A stretch of 14,888 bases of DNA from Phycisphaerales bacterium UBA1910 (GCA_002337545.1 DDGE01000057.1:57984-72871); one strand, 5' to 3'; shown: positions 1 through 9,701, numbered from the stretch's first letter. Numbers and translations are program-made. Notes: a model not told the origin generated them from the sequence alone.

Positions 1-299
1 AAGTCCTTTTTGAAGTTGCAGACATACAGCGGGATCCCGAGCTTGGCCGCCACCTCACGCGCGTCCGCCGCGTCGCCCACGCTGCAGCAGCCCTGGTGCC
101 CGATCTTCACCTTGCTCGGGTCGCACGAGACGCCCGCGCTGTCGAATGGCATCATCTCGTCGATGGTTTCGCCGGGTGACCCGAGGCGCATGAAGCACCC
201 CACCACCTCGTACCCCTGCTCGAGCAAGAGCGCCGCAGCTGCGGACGAATCCACGCCCCCCGACATCGCGACGAGCACCTTTGCCCCCTTGGGAGGCAT
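1..299 (-). CDS. mnmA: tRNA-specific 2-thiouridylase MnmA, N-terminal part (cut by window edge)
   Basis: MnmA adenylates and thiolates U34 of tRNA-Lys, -Glu and -Gln in the cytoplasm, using sulfur relayed by a cysteine desulfurase. Ninety-nine residues are visible, read from ATG at 299. The PP-loop ATP pyrophosphatase motif SGGVDSS is at residues 13-19 after a hydrophobic strand. The family signature CCS with DAADAREVAAKLGIP follows at about 71-90, then YVCNF near the cut. Between the first strand-helix unit and CCS lies a segment of about 30 residues, longer than in E. coli as I recall that family. The catalytic cysteines and tRNA-binding domain lie outside the window. The gene starts 38 bases after the ribF stop on the same strand and is probably co-transcribed with it. 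No Shine-Dalgarno sequence is obvious, but the reading frame and family start leave little doubt about ATG 299. Confidence 0.93.
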   Translation of the reverse strand, partial: MPPKGAKVLVAMSGGVDSSAAAALLLEQGYEVVGCFMRLGSPGETIDEMMPFDSAGVSCDPSKVKIGHQGCCSVGDAADAREVAAKLGIPLYVCNFKKD

Positions 300-334
300 C
301 CCAGATGAATCATTCGTGTTCTGCAAAGCGAGAG

Positions 335-340
335 ATTCTA
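335..340 (-). promoter_or_regulatory. Candidate -10 box upstream of mnmA, overlapping the ribF stop codon
   Basis: TAGAAT on the minus strand matches the -10 consensus TATAAT at five of six positions, and its first three bases are the ribF stop codon. Transcription would start near 328, giving mnmA a leader of about 29 bases. No good -35 box is visible. It would let mnmA be expressed apart from ribF. This is inference from sequence only. Confidence 0.3.
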
Positions 341-1330
341 GACGCTTGCGCCCGTTGTTTCGCCTGAAAGCAAGGGCTCGATCATCCCCGCAATGCGTTT
401 GACATCGCGGCTGAGCTGCCCCTGAAGCCCATCGAGCGAATCGAACTTGACCTGATCACGAACCCATCCGATCAGCCCGACCCGCATCCGCCACCCGTAC
501 TCTGGGAGGTCCGCGGGTAACTCCGCCGGGAATCCATCCTGATCAATCAAGTGCACCTCCGCGCGTCGTTGGGTTCCCTGCACCGTTGGGCGTGCCCCGA
601 CATTGACCGCCCCACCGATTCGTGTGCCGTTGGGCAGGGTCACGATCGCCGCGTACACCCCATCACGAGGGAGCATCGCAGGGGTGTCGATATTCGCCGT
701 CCGGAACCCGATCGTCCGCCCGAGCTGATCGCCTCGCACGACATCGCCGACGAGTTCGTGCGGGCGTCCGAGCACGAACCCCGCGTCACGCACACGCCCA
801 TTCCCGAGCAACCAACGCGTAATTGTGGATGATGCGGTCACGATGGACTGGTCGGTCAGCGCCACCTCAACGGGCCGCACGATCTCGACATCGACTCCTC
901 GCACTCCTGCGAGTTCCTTAAGAACCACCGGCGTTCCCGCCCGACGCTTCCCGAAGTGGAAATCGTGCCCTTCGACGATCGCATTGGGTCGGTACTCGTC
1001 GATGAGCTCATCCACGAACGCCTGGGGCGATTTCCCCAGAAGCTCAGGTGTCGGTGCGAGTTCGACGACCCGGTCAACACCGAATCTCATCATCCGGTCC
1101 GCACGCTCGGCGAACGCCTCGAGGGGCTCTGGCGCATGATCAGGGTTCAGGTACATCATCGGGTGCGGATGGAACGCGAGGGCGATCACTTGCCCATCCT
1201 GCCCCACGCGCGAGCGGCACCGCGAAATCAACGCCCGATGCCCGAGATGGACGCCGTCGAAGTTTCCGATCGTGAGGGCGATTCCACCGGGGTTCGTGGG
1301 TGAAGATGGGTTCGGCTGCGAAAGGTGCAC
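338..1330 (-). CDS. ribF: Bifunctional riboflavin kinase / FAD synthetase
   Basis: RibF phosphorylates riboflavin to FMN and adenylates FMN to FAD in the cytoplasm. Counting from GTG at 1330 (330 residues), the N-terminal nucleotidyltransferase domain shows GNFDGVHLGH at 22-31, GHDFHFGKRRAG near 121-132 and the S-S-T-I-T-R stretch near 167-172. The C-terminal kinase domain shows GRTIGF followed by RTANI at about 204-214, DGVYA at 223 and NVGARPTV at 243. The normally conserved Pro of the PTAN motif is Arg here (CGG, positions 701-703). The frame is open up to a TTG at 1387 and also has a GTG at 1348. I prefer GTG 1330 because it leaves a usual-length lead into the first motif and follows a -10-like box. 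No Shine-Dalgarno sequence is seen at any candidate start. The gene is divergent from putA and upstream of mnmA. Confidence 0.93.
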   Translation of the reverse strand: MHLSQPNPSSPTNPGGIALTIGNFDGVHLGHRALISRCRSRVGQDGQVIALAFHPHPMMYLNPDHAPEPLEAFAERADRMMRFGVDRVVELAPTPELLGKSPQAFVDELIDEYRPNAIVEGHDFHFGKRRAGTPVVLKELAGVRGVDVEIVRPVEVALTDQSIVTASSTITRWLLGNGRVRDAGFVLGRPHELVGDVVRGDQLGRTIGFRTANIDTPAMLPRDGVYAAIVTLPNGTRIGGAVNVGARPTVQGTQRRAEVHLIDQDGFPAELPADLPEYGWRMRVGLIGWVRDQVKFDSLDGLQGQLSRDVKRIAGMIEPLLSGETTGASV

Positions 1331-1335
1331 GAAAG

Positions 1336-1341
1336 ATTCTA
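1336..1341 (-). promoter_or_regulatory. Candidate ribF -10 box
   Basis: The minus-strand TAGAAT ends five bases before GTG 1330. If used, the transcript would begin at or next to the start codon, making ribF leaderless. No convincing -35 box lies at 16-18 bases upstream. If translation instead starts at 1348 or 1387, this box is inside the gene and meaningless. Confidence 0.35.
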
Positions 1342-1402
1342 TACACACCAGATCGCGTCTTGTTTCCGCTCTTCTGAGCCGATCCAAACCCCTGATTGAA
1401 CC

Positions 1403-1408
1403 TAGAAT
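1403..1408 (+). promoter_or_regulatory. Candidate putA -10 box
   Basis: TAGAAT on the plus strand, in the 137-base gap between the divergent ribF and putA starts, matches the -10 consensus at five of six positions. Transcription would start near 1415 and give putA a leader of about 53 bases. The -35 region is weak. Confidence 0.35.
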
Positions 1409-1455
1409 TGAGTCCGGTTTATCTCCGCCCGATTTCCGGGCCTCCCCCTGCCAAC

Positions 1456-1460
1456 AGGAG
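1456..1460 (+). promoter_or_regulatory. Ribosome binding site that fixes the putA start
   Basis: AGGAG sits seven bases before ATG 1468. The frame is open to 1396 upstream, but the extra residues look non-protein-like (rich in Pro and Arg), and only this ATG has a Shine-Dalgarno sequence. Confidence 0.8.
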
Positions 1461-1467
1461 ATCTCGT

Positions 1468-4400
1468 ATGGCGTTGTTTAGTCGCAAGTCGAAGTCCTCG
1501 TCCGCAAAGGTTGCCGAGACATCGAACGCCGCAACTACTCCTGCGACGAGGCCTCCCGTTGCGACGACTTCGTCACCAGAGCGTGAGGAACACATCACGC
1601 AAATCGGCACCACGATGCTCGACATCGCGAAAGACCACAAGGCCGGTTTGCTCTCTGCGAAGTTCTATCAGGACAAGCTGATGGACTGGTCAATGAAGGA
1701 TCACAACTTCAAGGTCCAGCTGTTCCGCTTCGTTGACGCCTTCCCCGCGCTCACGACCCCCGAGATGGTCCACGACCATCTGGTCGATTACCTGACCCAG
1801 CCGGGCGTGAAGGCGCCGCCATTCATGGATCTGGGACTGAAAGCCGGTGGTGTTGCCAAAGGCATGATGGCGAAGACCATCTCCTCGCAGATCAAGAACA
1901 TGGCCGGCAACTTCATCGCCGGCACCGACGCGTCCGACGCGCTGCCGATGCTCTCGAAGCTCTGGAAAAACGGCATCGCGTTCTCCGTCGACCTGCTCGG
2001 CGAGGCATGCGTTTCCAATGCCGAAGCGGATATGTACCAAGGCAAGTACCTCGATCTTGTCGAAAACCTCGTTGGCGAAGCGTCCACTTGGAAGGAAACA
2101 GAGCGGCTCGAGAAAGATCACCTCGGGGTCGTTCCACGCGTCAATGTCTCGATCAAGGTCACCTCGCTCTGCGCGAACTTCAACCCCATCGCGCCCGAGT
2201 CTTCGATCGATGATTTCATGTCTCGCGCCACGCCCGTGCTTGAAGCCGCGAAACGCAACGGTGTGCTCATCAACTTCGACATGGAGCAACACGAGCTCAA
2301 GGACCTCACCCTCGAAACCTTCATGCACGCGTGCGAGCATGTAGACTTTGAAGCCGGGCTCGCGATGCAGGCCTACCTCAAATCGGGCGTTGAGGACGCG
2401 AAGCGTATCGCGGAATGGGCGAAACGCACGGGCAAGGTCGTCACAGTCCGCCTCGTGAAGGGCGCGTACTGGGATTACGAGACCATCCACGCCGAGCAGG
2501 AAGGCTGGCCTTGCCCAGTCTGGAACGAGAAGTGGCAGACCGATCTGTGCTTTGAACAAATGGTTGAGGTCTTCCTCGATGCCACCCCCACCAAACCAGG
2601 CGAGGGCGGGATCAAGCTCGCGCTTGGCTCACACAATGTGCGTTCGATCGCAGCGGCGCTCGCGGGGCTGGAAAAACGAGGCCTACCCAAGAACGCAATC
2701 GAACTGCAAATGCTCCACGGCATGGCGGATCAGCTCAAGCATGCCGCGGAAGAGATGGGACTCCGTGTCCGCGAGTATGTCCCGGTCGGCGAGATGATCC
2801 CCGGCATGGCGTACCTTGTGCGCCGACTCCTCGAGAACACCTCCAACGAATCTTGGCTCAAAGCAGGCTTCCTCGACAACGCTGATACCGCGACACTGCT
2901 CGCGGATCCCAGCAGCAAGCACCGCGGGCAACTCCCGGTGGATCTCTATGAAATCGCGCCGCACCGGCACAACCTCTCGCCGAGTTTCCCCGAAGTCGGT
3001 GATTCCAAGCCCTTCTATACCGAGCCCATGCGCGATTTCGCTGAGCAGGATCAACGCGAAGCGTTTGGGCGTGCGGTCGAGTCCGCATCGGTCCCGAGCG
3101 TCGCGAATGATCACACACCCGAGCAAGGGCTCGACATGATCGCAAAGGCGAACAACGCGTTCCCCGCATGGCGAGATTTCGACCCGATCAAGCGTGCAGA
3201 GGTCCTGACCCGAGTCGCGAGCAAGATGCGTTCGCGTCGCGACGAGCTCTCCGCGATCGTCTCCAAGGAAGCACGCAAGATCTGGCCCGAGGCCGACGCG
3301 GATGTCTGCGAGGCGATCGACTTCTGCGAGTACTACGCGCGTCATGCGGTGCAGCTCTTTACTCGTACGCGTTTGGGTAAGTTCATCGGCGAGCTCGACG
3401 AGCTCTGGTACCAGCCCAAGGGCGTCGCCGTCGTCATCTCCCCGTGGAACTTCCCGCTCGCGATCTGCTGCGGCATGACCGTCGCGGCGCTCGTTACGGG
3501 GAACACCGTCGTTCTCAAACCTGCCGAGCAGACCCCCGGCATCGCGAAGGTCATGCACGACATGATTCTCGAAGCGCTTCACGAAGTGAACGCACCGAGC
3601 GATGTTATCCACTTCTGCCCAGCGCCCGGCGAAACCACCGGCGCAGCGCTCGTTCGGGACCCAAAGATCTCGCTCATCGCCTTCACCGGTTCCAAGGCCG
3701 TCGGTCTCGACATCATCGCAGCCGCGGGCGTCACGCACGAGGACCAGCCCATGGTCAAGCGCGTCATCTGCGAGATGGGCGGCAAGAACGCCGTCATTGT
3801 GGACGCCTCCGCAGATCTCGACGAGGCAGTCCTCGGCGTGCGCTACTCCGCGTTCGGGTTCCAGGGTCAGAAATGCTCCGCGTGTTCACGCTGCATCGTT
3901 GTTGATCCCCAGGGACCCGATGGGCCGAACATGAAGCTGTTCCTCAAGCGACTGAGCGAGTCCACCAAAACCCTCATCCTCGGTGCTTCCACGGATCCCA
4001 ACGCGGATGTTTCGCCCGTTATTGACGAAGAAGCCGCGACCAACATCCGCAAGTACATCCAGACCGCACGCGACGAGGGCCTGACGGAACTCGTCGGCGA
4101 GCAGGACTTTGCGATCCCCGAAGGGATGCCCGATCTGATCGCCCCGCACATCTTCACCGGGGTGAATGAATCGCACACCATCTATCGTCAAGAGATCTTC
4201 GGCCCGGTCCTCGCCGTCATCCACGCGAAGGACTTCGACGAAGCATTGCGACTCGCCAACGGGCACGCGTACAAGCTCACCGGCGGCGTCTTCACTCGCA
4301 AGCCCGCACATATCGATCGCGCGAAAAGCGAGTTCCGTGTCGGCAACCTTTACATCAACCGAGGGTGCACGGGCGCGCTCGTCGGACGCCAGCCCTTCGG

Positions 4401-4521
4401 CGGCTTCGGCATGTCCGGCGTTGGGTCCAAAGCCGGCGGCCCGGATTACCTCATGCAGTTTGTCGACCCGCGTGCATCGTGCGAGAACACCATGCGCCGC
4501 GGGTTTGCTCCGGAGCTCTGA
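1468..4521 (+). CDS. putA: Bifunctional proline dehydrogenase / delta-1-pyrroline-5-carboxylate dehydrogenase (PutA type)
   Basis: The enzyme oxidises proline to P5C with FAD, then glutamate semialdehyde to glutamate with NAD, so proline can serve as carbon and nitrogen source. Of 1017 residues, about 1-40 form a Ser/Ala/Thr-rich tail. The PRODH barrel (about 60-500) shows RLVKGAYWD at 328-336, GSHN near 387-390 and VRRLLEN at 451-457, whose arginine pair binds the proline carboxylate in the family. The aldehyde dehydrogenase domain (about 545-1010) shows PWNFP at 659-663, catalytic-base Glu769 in CEMGGKN, nucleophile Cys803 in GQKCSA, EIFGPV at 909-914 and a QPFGGFGMSG tail motif. No ribbon-helix-helix DNA-binding domain is present, so it should not repress its own gene as E. 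coli PutA does. It stands alone, followed by a terminator. The fusion is intact with all key residues. Confidence 0.96.
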   Translation: MALFSRKSKSSSAKVAETSNAATTPATRPPVATTSSPEREEHITQIGTTMLDIAKDHKAGLLSAKFYQDKLMDWSMKDHNFKVQLFRFVDAFPALTTPEMVHDHLVDYLTQPGVKAPPFMDLGLKAGGVAKGMMAKTISSQIKNMAGNFIAGTDASDALPMLSKLWKNGIAFSVDLLGEACVSNAEADMYQGKYLDLVENLVGEASTWKETERLEKDHLGVVPRVNVSIKVTSLCANFNPIAPESSIDDFMSRATPVLEAAKRNGVLINFDMEQHELKDLTLETFMHACEHVDFEAGLAMQAYLKSGVEDAKRIAEWAKRTGKVVTVRLVKGAYWDYETIHAEQEGWPCPVWNEKWQTDLCFEQMVEVFLDATPTKPGEGGIKLALGSHNVRSIAAALAGLEKRGLPKNAIELQMLHGMADQLKHAAEEMGLRVREYVPVGEMIPGMAYLVRRLLENTSNESWLKAGFLDNADTATLLADPSSKHRGQLPVDLYEIAPHRHNLSPSFPEVGDSKPFYTEPMRDFAEQDQREAFGRAVESASVPSVANDHTPEQGLDMIAKANNAFPAWRDFDPIKRAEVLTRVASKMRSRRDELSAIVSKEARKIWPEADADVCEAIDFCEYYARHAVQLFTRTRLGKFIGELDELWYQPKGVAVVISPWNFPLAICCGMTVAALVTGNTVVLKPAEQTPGIAKVMHDMILEALHEVNAPSDVIHFCPAPGETTGAALVRDPKISLIAFTGSKAVGLDIIAAAGVTHEDQPMVKRVICEMGGKNAVIVDASADLDEAVLGVRYSAFGFQGQKCSACSRCIVVDPQGPDGPNMKLFLKRLSESTKTLILGASTDPNADVSPVIDEEAATNIRKYIQTARDEGLTELVGEQDFAIPEGMPDLIAPHIFTGVNESHTIYRQEIFGPVLAVIHAKDFDEALRLANGHAYKLTGGVFTRKPAHIDRAKSEFRVGNLYINRGCTGALVGRQPFGGFGMSGVGSKAGGPDYLMQFVDPRASCENTMRRGFAPEL

Positions 4522-4546
4522 GTTCTGGAGTGACCGATAACCCACC

Positions 4547-4579
4547 ACCCCGCGAGATCCGCTGGTCTCACGGGGTTTT
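4547..4579 (+). terminator. Rho-independent terminator after putA
   Basis: CCCCG (4548-4552) pairs with CGGGG (4571-4575). After one C-A mismatch, GAGA (4554-4557) pairs with TCTC (4566-4569), leaving an eight-base loop. TTTT follows at 4576-4579. It lies 25 bases after the putA stop and only 18 bases before the next start codon. Confidence 0.8.
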
Positions 4580-4597
4580 CATTTGCACCATTCATTC

Positions 4598-5071
4598 ATG
4601 CGCCCGCTGCAACGATCCGCTCGATCCGCGTTCACCCTCGTCGAGATCCTCATCGTCGTCGTGATCCTGGGGATCCTCGCAGCCATCGTTATTCCTCGTT
4701 TCACTGGAGCAACTGATGAAGCGCGTCAGAGCACCTTCATCGCGAGCTTGAAGACATACGCCGATGCGTGTGAGTATTTCGCAGCCAAAGAGGGTCGCTA
4801 CCCACCTGACGGTTCATCGGGTTCCATCCCTACCGGGTTTGAGGAATATGTCGATCAGGACGAGTACGAATCCCCCACACCCCTCGGCGGCAGTTGGGAC
4901 ACCGAGTTCAATGATTCGGGTGTGACCTCCGCGATCGGGGTCCATTTTCAGGGGGTTGATGTCCCAGATTACATGCTGCAGATCGACGAGACATTCGATA
5001 ACGGAGACCTGAGTTCAGGATCTTTCCAGCGACTCGCCGCCGATCGCTTCTACTACATCGTTGAACCGTGA
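4598..5071 (+). CDS. Type II secretion / type IV pilin-like pseudopilin (prepilin N-terminal methylation signal)
   Basis: This is a 157-residue protein with a type III (prepilin) signal: a short basic leader, then the cleavage site, FTLVE and a hydrophobic helix running to about residue 33 (AAIVIP). Cleavage by the prepilin peptidase is expected between Ala11 and Phe12, leaving Glu16 at mature position +5, the residue needed for assembly. Ala at -1 replaces the more usual Gly. The rest (about 40-157) is acidic, with a globular pseudopilin look, and I cannot assign it to a named subunit. Similar lone FTLVE proteins are abundant in planctomycetes, mostly of unknown role. No other secretion or pilus gene is nearby. 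The frame opens at TTG 4583, but ATG 4598 gives the normal leader length. There is no Shine-Dalgarno sequence, and the putA terminator ends just upstream. Confidence 0.85.
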   Translation: MRPLQRSARSAFTLVEILIVVVILGILAAIVIPRFTGATDEARQSTFIASLKTYADACEYFAAKEGRYPPDGSSGSIPTGFEEYVDQDEYESPTPLGGSWDTEFNDSGVTSAIGVHFQGVDVPDYMLQIDETFDNGDLSSGSFQRLAADRFYYIVEP

Positions 5072-5087
5072 TCGATCGTCAGTCGGA

Positions 5088-5693
5088 TCACATGCACTGA
5101 CAACTCGACCCGCTCACCACCGCGTGGGGATCCACCGCGCCATGCGCCGGCTCCCACTCACCCTTGCCATCCTTGATCAGATCAAGCAACGGCCAGACAG
5201 CGCAGAAGTCATCTCCCGGACCGAACGGCATATGACCCGTACGCACGATCGACCCGTCGCTGTTCATATGAAACGCGCTCACGCCGGGGTGTGGGTTGCC
5301 TTCATTGTCCGCGTACCCCATGGCTTTCGCGAATCCTGTCTCGTGCCCGGAGACGCACGGGTAATCCCAGCCTCGTGTTTCTCGGAAGGCGCGGATGACC
5401 TCCGGCGGGTCATTGCTGCACAGAACGAAACCACAGCGCTGCATCAAGTGCGGTGCGATCCCCTTCATCGCATCGCCCCACAGCGAGCAGTAGTTGCAGG
5501 ATCGCCCCATGTTGTGCACGACGAGCAGTTCGCTTTTTCCCGCGAACAAACGCGACAGATTCACGACGCACCCGTTGAGCCCGTGCAGTTCCCAGTCCTC
5601 GACCGCTTCGGGCTCGAACGAGGCGACCGCCTCGCGCAGGCGTTGCTTCGCGTCCATCACTTCCTTCTGCAGTTCCCGGATCTGATCGTTCAT
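5088..5693 (-). CDS. DUF899-like thioredoxin-fold protein (putative dithiol oxidoreductase)
   Basis: The protein has 201 residues, read from ATG 5693 behind a GAGAGG ribosome binding site. The pattern is that of the DUF899/thioredoxin-like family: an N-terminal helix with Lys, Glu and Arg, a strand LLVVH (57-60), then a C-x-x-C pair Cys66-Asn-Tyr-Cys69 in SCNYCSLW, a helix, and RGWDYPCVS near 107-115. Other cysteines are at 42, 87, 92, 113, 164, 198 and 200, which is many for a cytoplasmic protein. The last residues are SSCQCM. No signal peptide or membrane segment is seen. The reaction and partner are unknown, and redox chemistry is inferred from the C-x-x-C and fold. It is convergent with the pseudopilin gene (16-base gap) and separated from rpoD by a terminator, so it is probably a single-gene unit. 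Confidence 0.75.
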   Translation of the reverse strand: MNDQIRELQKEVMDAKQRLREAVASFEPEAVEDWELHGLNGCVVNLSRLFAGKSELLVVHNMGRSCNYCSLWGDAMKGIAPHLMQRCGFVLCSNDPPEVIRAFRETRGWDYPCVSGHETGFAKAMGYADNEGNPHPGVSAFHMNSDGSIVRTGHMPFGPGDDFCAVWPLLDLIKDGKGEWEPAHGAVDPHAVVSGSSCQCM

Positions 5694-5728
5694 GGTCCTC
5701 TCCCGTCTGGGTGTGCGTTGCCAACCCC

Positions 5729-5737
5729 AGTGTACCA
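5729..5737 (-). promoter_or_regulatory. Candidate extended -10 promoter of the DUF899-like gene
   Basis: The minus strand reads TGGTACACT, an extended -10 (TGN plus TACACT, four of six consensus matches). Transcription would start near 5722 and give a leader of about 29 bases containing the GAGAGG site. It lies downstream of the rpoD terminator, as expected for an independent gene. Confidence 0.35.
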
Positions 5738-5760
5738 AACGACTTCGCGATCCATGCATG

Positions 5761-5789
5761 AAAAAAGGCTCACGCGACGCGTACGAGCC
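5761..5789 (-). terminator. Rho-independent terminator after rpoD
   Basis: On the minus strand GGCTC (5789-5785) pairs with GAGCC (5771-5767). An inner ACG/CGT pairing is possible across a small bulge. Six T residues follow (5766-5761). It lies about 35 bases beyond the rpoD stop and closes the dnaG-rpoD unit. Confidence 0.75.
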
Positions 5790-5823
5790 CTGATCGTCCG
5801 ATTCTACCCTGATTTGCGGGATT

Positions 5824-7692
<1,869 letters not shown>

Positions 7693-7718
7693 GCGTGTCT
7701 CTCCGAAAGAATCCTACC

Positions 7719-7724
7719 AATATA
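7719..7724 (-). promoter_or_regulatory. Candidate internal -10 box for rpoD
   Basis: TATATT on the minus strand, in the dnaG-rpoD gap, matches the -10 consensus at five of six positions. A start near 7712 would leave a 20-base leader that holds the GGAGAG site. There is no good -35 box. Separate rpoD promoters inside this operon are known in other bacteria; here it is inference. Confidence 0.3.
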
Positions 7725-7753
7725 GCCGCGCCGATCCCTCAACGCGCCACCCA

Positions 7754-9643
7754 TCACGACCCGCTAATGCGAGGTCTTCCACCTAAGCCCGTTTGCGAGC
7801 GATGTTTTCGCTCACCCGCAAGAAACTTTGCCAGTACATCCGCCTCGTTCTCGTCCGAATCGTCTACGGGGAGTTCTCGATCCCTGTTCCGGGACTCCTT
7901 CGAAACCAGCAGCGAGATGCATTCGTTGAAATACCGCGTGACGCGATCGTCCACCTCTTCCGTATGCTCCGCGACATACCGATAGAGTGCCGTCGCCCGC
8001 TCGTTCGAGGGGAGGGTATCGATACCGTCCTCTTCCGCGAGCATTGACAGCTCGGCGAGCACCGCGTGCAGCCCCGTGCCTGTGCCGTTCTCCGCGCTGG
8101 AGTGCAACGCATCCGCGACACGACGCGTCAGATCACTCGTGAACCGAACGGTGCTGGTCAGCTCACGCTGCTCGCTGCTGAGCAAGTTCCATAGGTTGGG
8201 CTCGAACAGGAGACACCCGAGCAACTGCTCCCGCGCATCGGGCTTCCAGTCGATCTCGCCCTTGTACTCGATCTCGCCCGCTGGCGGGCTGAATCGTCGG
8301 CGTCCGCGCCCCGTTCGGATCGCCTCGGTGACAACCTGCTCCTCGACGCGAGCCGCCTGCGCGATCTGCCGGATCATCAATCGACGGCGGACCGGTTCCA
8401 GCTCACCCAATCCGAGTTCGCTCAGCCGGTCCAGCTCCTCCTGGATCCGTTGGGTCACGCGCGCAGGCCCCGCGTCCTTGAGTTCCTCGCGCAAGCGATC
8501 GAACTTCCACTTGATCAGATCGACAGCGCCATCTATCACCCGTCGGAATACATCCGTGCCGTCATCCTGTTTGAAGAGCTCGTCGGGGTCCTTCGCCTCG
8601 GTGTAGCCGGCGAGTGCAGCGATCTTGATATCGATTGTCTCGCTCAGCAGCACCTCGATCGCGCGATCCGCGGCCTTGATCCCCGCCGCATCCCCGTCGA
8701 ACAACAAGACCACCGTGTCGCACAAACGACGCAGCACGGTCGCGTGCCCGCTCGTCAGCGCAGTGCCCAGAGTTGCGACGACATGCTCAACGCCCGCCTG
8801 ATGGCAGGCGATGACATCCGTGTATCCTTCGACCACAACCGCGGTGCGCTCGTGCTTGATCGCGCGAGCGGCGTTGTTGATCCCATAGAGCGTCGTTGAT
8901 TTCTTGAAGACCGTTGTCTCAGGCGAGTTGAGATACTTCGGCTCGTCTTCTTCGTTGATCTTGCGACCGCCAAACGCGATCACGCGTCCGATCTGATCAC
9001 AGATCGGGAAGATCAAACGATTCCGCAACGCGTCGTACTGTCCCTCTCCCCGTTCGCGTTGCTTGACCAACCCCGCGCTCAACAACGCCTCGGTGCGAAC
9101 ATCCTTGTTTTCGGCGATCATCACGAGCCCGTCCCAGCGATCGGGGCTGGCGCCGATCTGGAACCGCTCCACCATCTCGTCGCTGATCCCACGCCGGGCG
9201 ATCACTTCTCGTGCCGCGGCTCCGTGTTCGGGATGATTCAGGATGGCTCGGAAGAACCCGTTGGCCATGTCATTGGCCGCAAGGATCTCCTTGTTGCCAA
9301 CGCCTTGCGCCTCCCCTTGATCTGAGCTGGATCGGCCTCGGAAAGGGGTGAGCTCGATATTCGCACGGTCGGCAAGGAACTCGAGCGACTCACGGAAGTC
9401 CATTGAGTGGTACTTCTGGACAAAGGTGAACACATCGCCGCCGCTGCCGCACACGAAGCAGTGGAAGATCTGCTTGGCGGGAATCACGCACATCGACGGG
9501 TTCTTGTCATCGTGAAACGGGCAGAGCCCAACGAACTCGCGTCCCTTGGGCTTGAGTGTCAGGTGCTCCCCCACGACCCGAACGATGTCGGACGCATCGC
9601 GCACACGCTGCACATCGTCGTTCTGTGGATACAAACCACTCAA
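7754..9643 (-). CDS. dnaG: DNA primase DnaG
   Basis: DnaG makes the RNA primers used at the replication fork, acting with the replicative helicase. From TTG 9643 it has 629 residues. The zinc-binding domain has Cys41, His44, Cys62 and Cys65 in CPFH and CFVCGSGGD. The Toprim catalytic core has EGYTDV at 272-277 and the metal-binding DGDAAG at 316-321. The tail beyond about 390 is poorly conserved, as usual for the helicase-binding domain, and ends in a basic stretch. I chose TTG 9643 because GGAG lies seven bases upstream and it leaves a normal lead of about 20 residues before DIVRVVGEHL. The frame stays open to 9745, but those residues do not resemble primase. The gene is divergent from acyP and followed by rpoD. 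No rpsU gene precedes it. Confidence 0.96.
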   Translation of the reverse strand: MSGLYPQNDDVQRVRDASDIVRVVGEHLTLKPKGREFVGLCPFHDDKNPSMCVIPAKQIFHCFVCGSGGDVFTFVQKYHSMDFRESLEFLADRANIELTPFRGRSSSDQGEAQGVGNKEILAANDMANGFFRAILNHPEHGAAAREVIARRGISDEMVERFQIGASPDRWDGLVMIAENKDVRTEALLSAGLVKQRERGEGQYDALRNRLIFPICDQIGRVIAFGGRKINEEDEPKYLNSPETTVFKKSTTLYGINNAARAIKHERTAVVVEGYTDVIACHQAGVEHVVATLGTALTSGHATVLRRLCDTVVLLFDGDAAGIKAADRAIEVLLSETIDIKIAALAGYTEAKDPDELFKQDDGTDVFRRVIDGAVDLIKWKFDRLREELKDAGPARVTQRIQEELDRLSELGLGELEPVRRRLMIRQIAQAARVEEQVVTEAIRTGRGRRRFSPPAGEIEYKGEIDWKPDAREQLLGCLLFEPNLWNLLSSEQRELTSTVRFTSDLTRRVADALHSSAENGTGTGLHAVLAELSMLAEEDGIDTLPSNERATALYRYVAEHTEEVDDRVTRYFNECISLLVSKESRNRDRELPVDDSDENEADVLAKFLAGERKHRSQTGLGGRPRISGS

Positions 9644-9695
9644 TCCGTTCTCCGTTTGTCGATCATCACCGCACCGGGCAGACCGGCCGACGAGG

Positions 9696-9701
9696 ATTCT
9701 A
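9696..9701 (-). promoter_or_regulatory. Candidate -10 box of the dnaG-rpoD operon
   Basis: TAGAAT on the minus strand, followed by C as at ribF and mnmA, would start transcription near 9689, about 46 bases before the chosen TTG. The 17-base-spaced upstream hexamer is CCCACA, a poor -35. The placement downstream of all alternative upstream starts fits the short dnaG frame. Confidence 0.4.

Noticed and set aside
10..402. A plus-strand frame opposite mnmA and the ribF end
   Set aside because: The minus strand encodes the MnmA PP-loop and CCS motifs.
1690..3738. Two long open frames antisense to putA (1690-2559 and 2683-3738)
   Set aside because: They lie within a fully conserved bifunctional enzyme and their products are Asp/Arg/His-rich without family likeness.
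5068..5091. GTGATC/GATCAC hairpin across the two convergent stops, as a bidirectional terminator
   Set aside because: The stem is six pairs with a long loop and no T-run on either strand.
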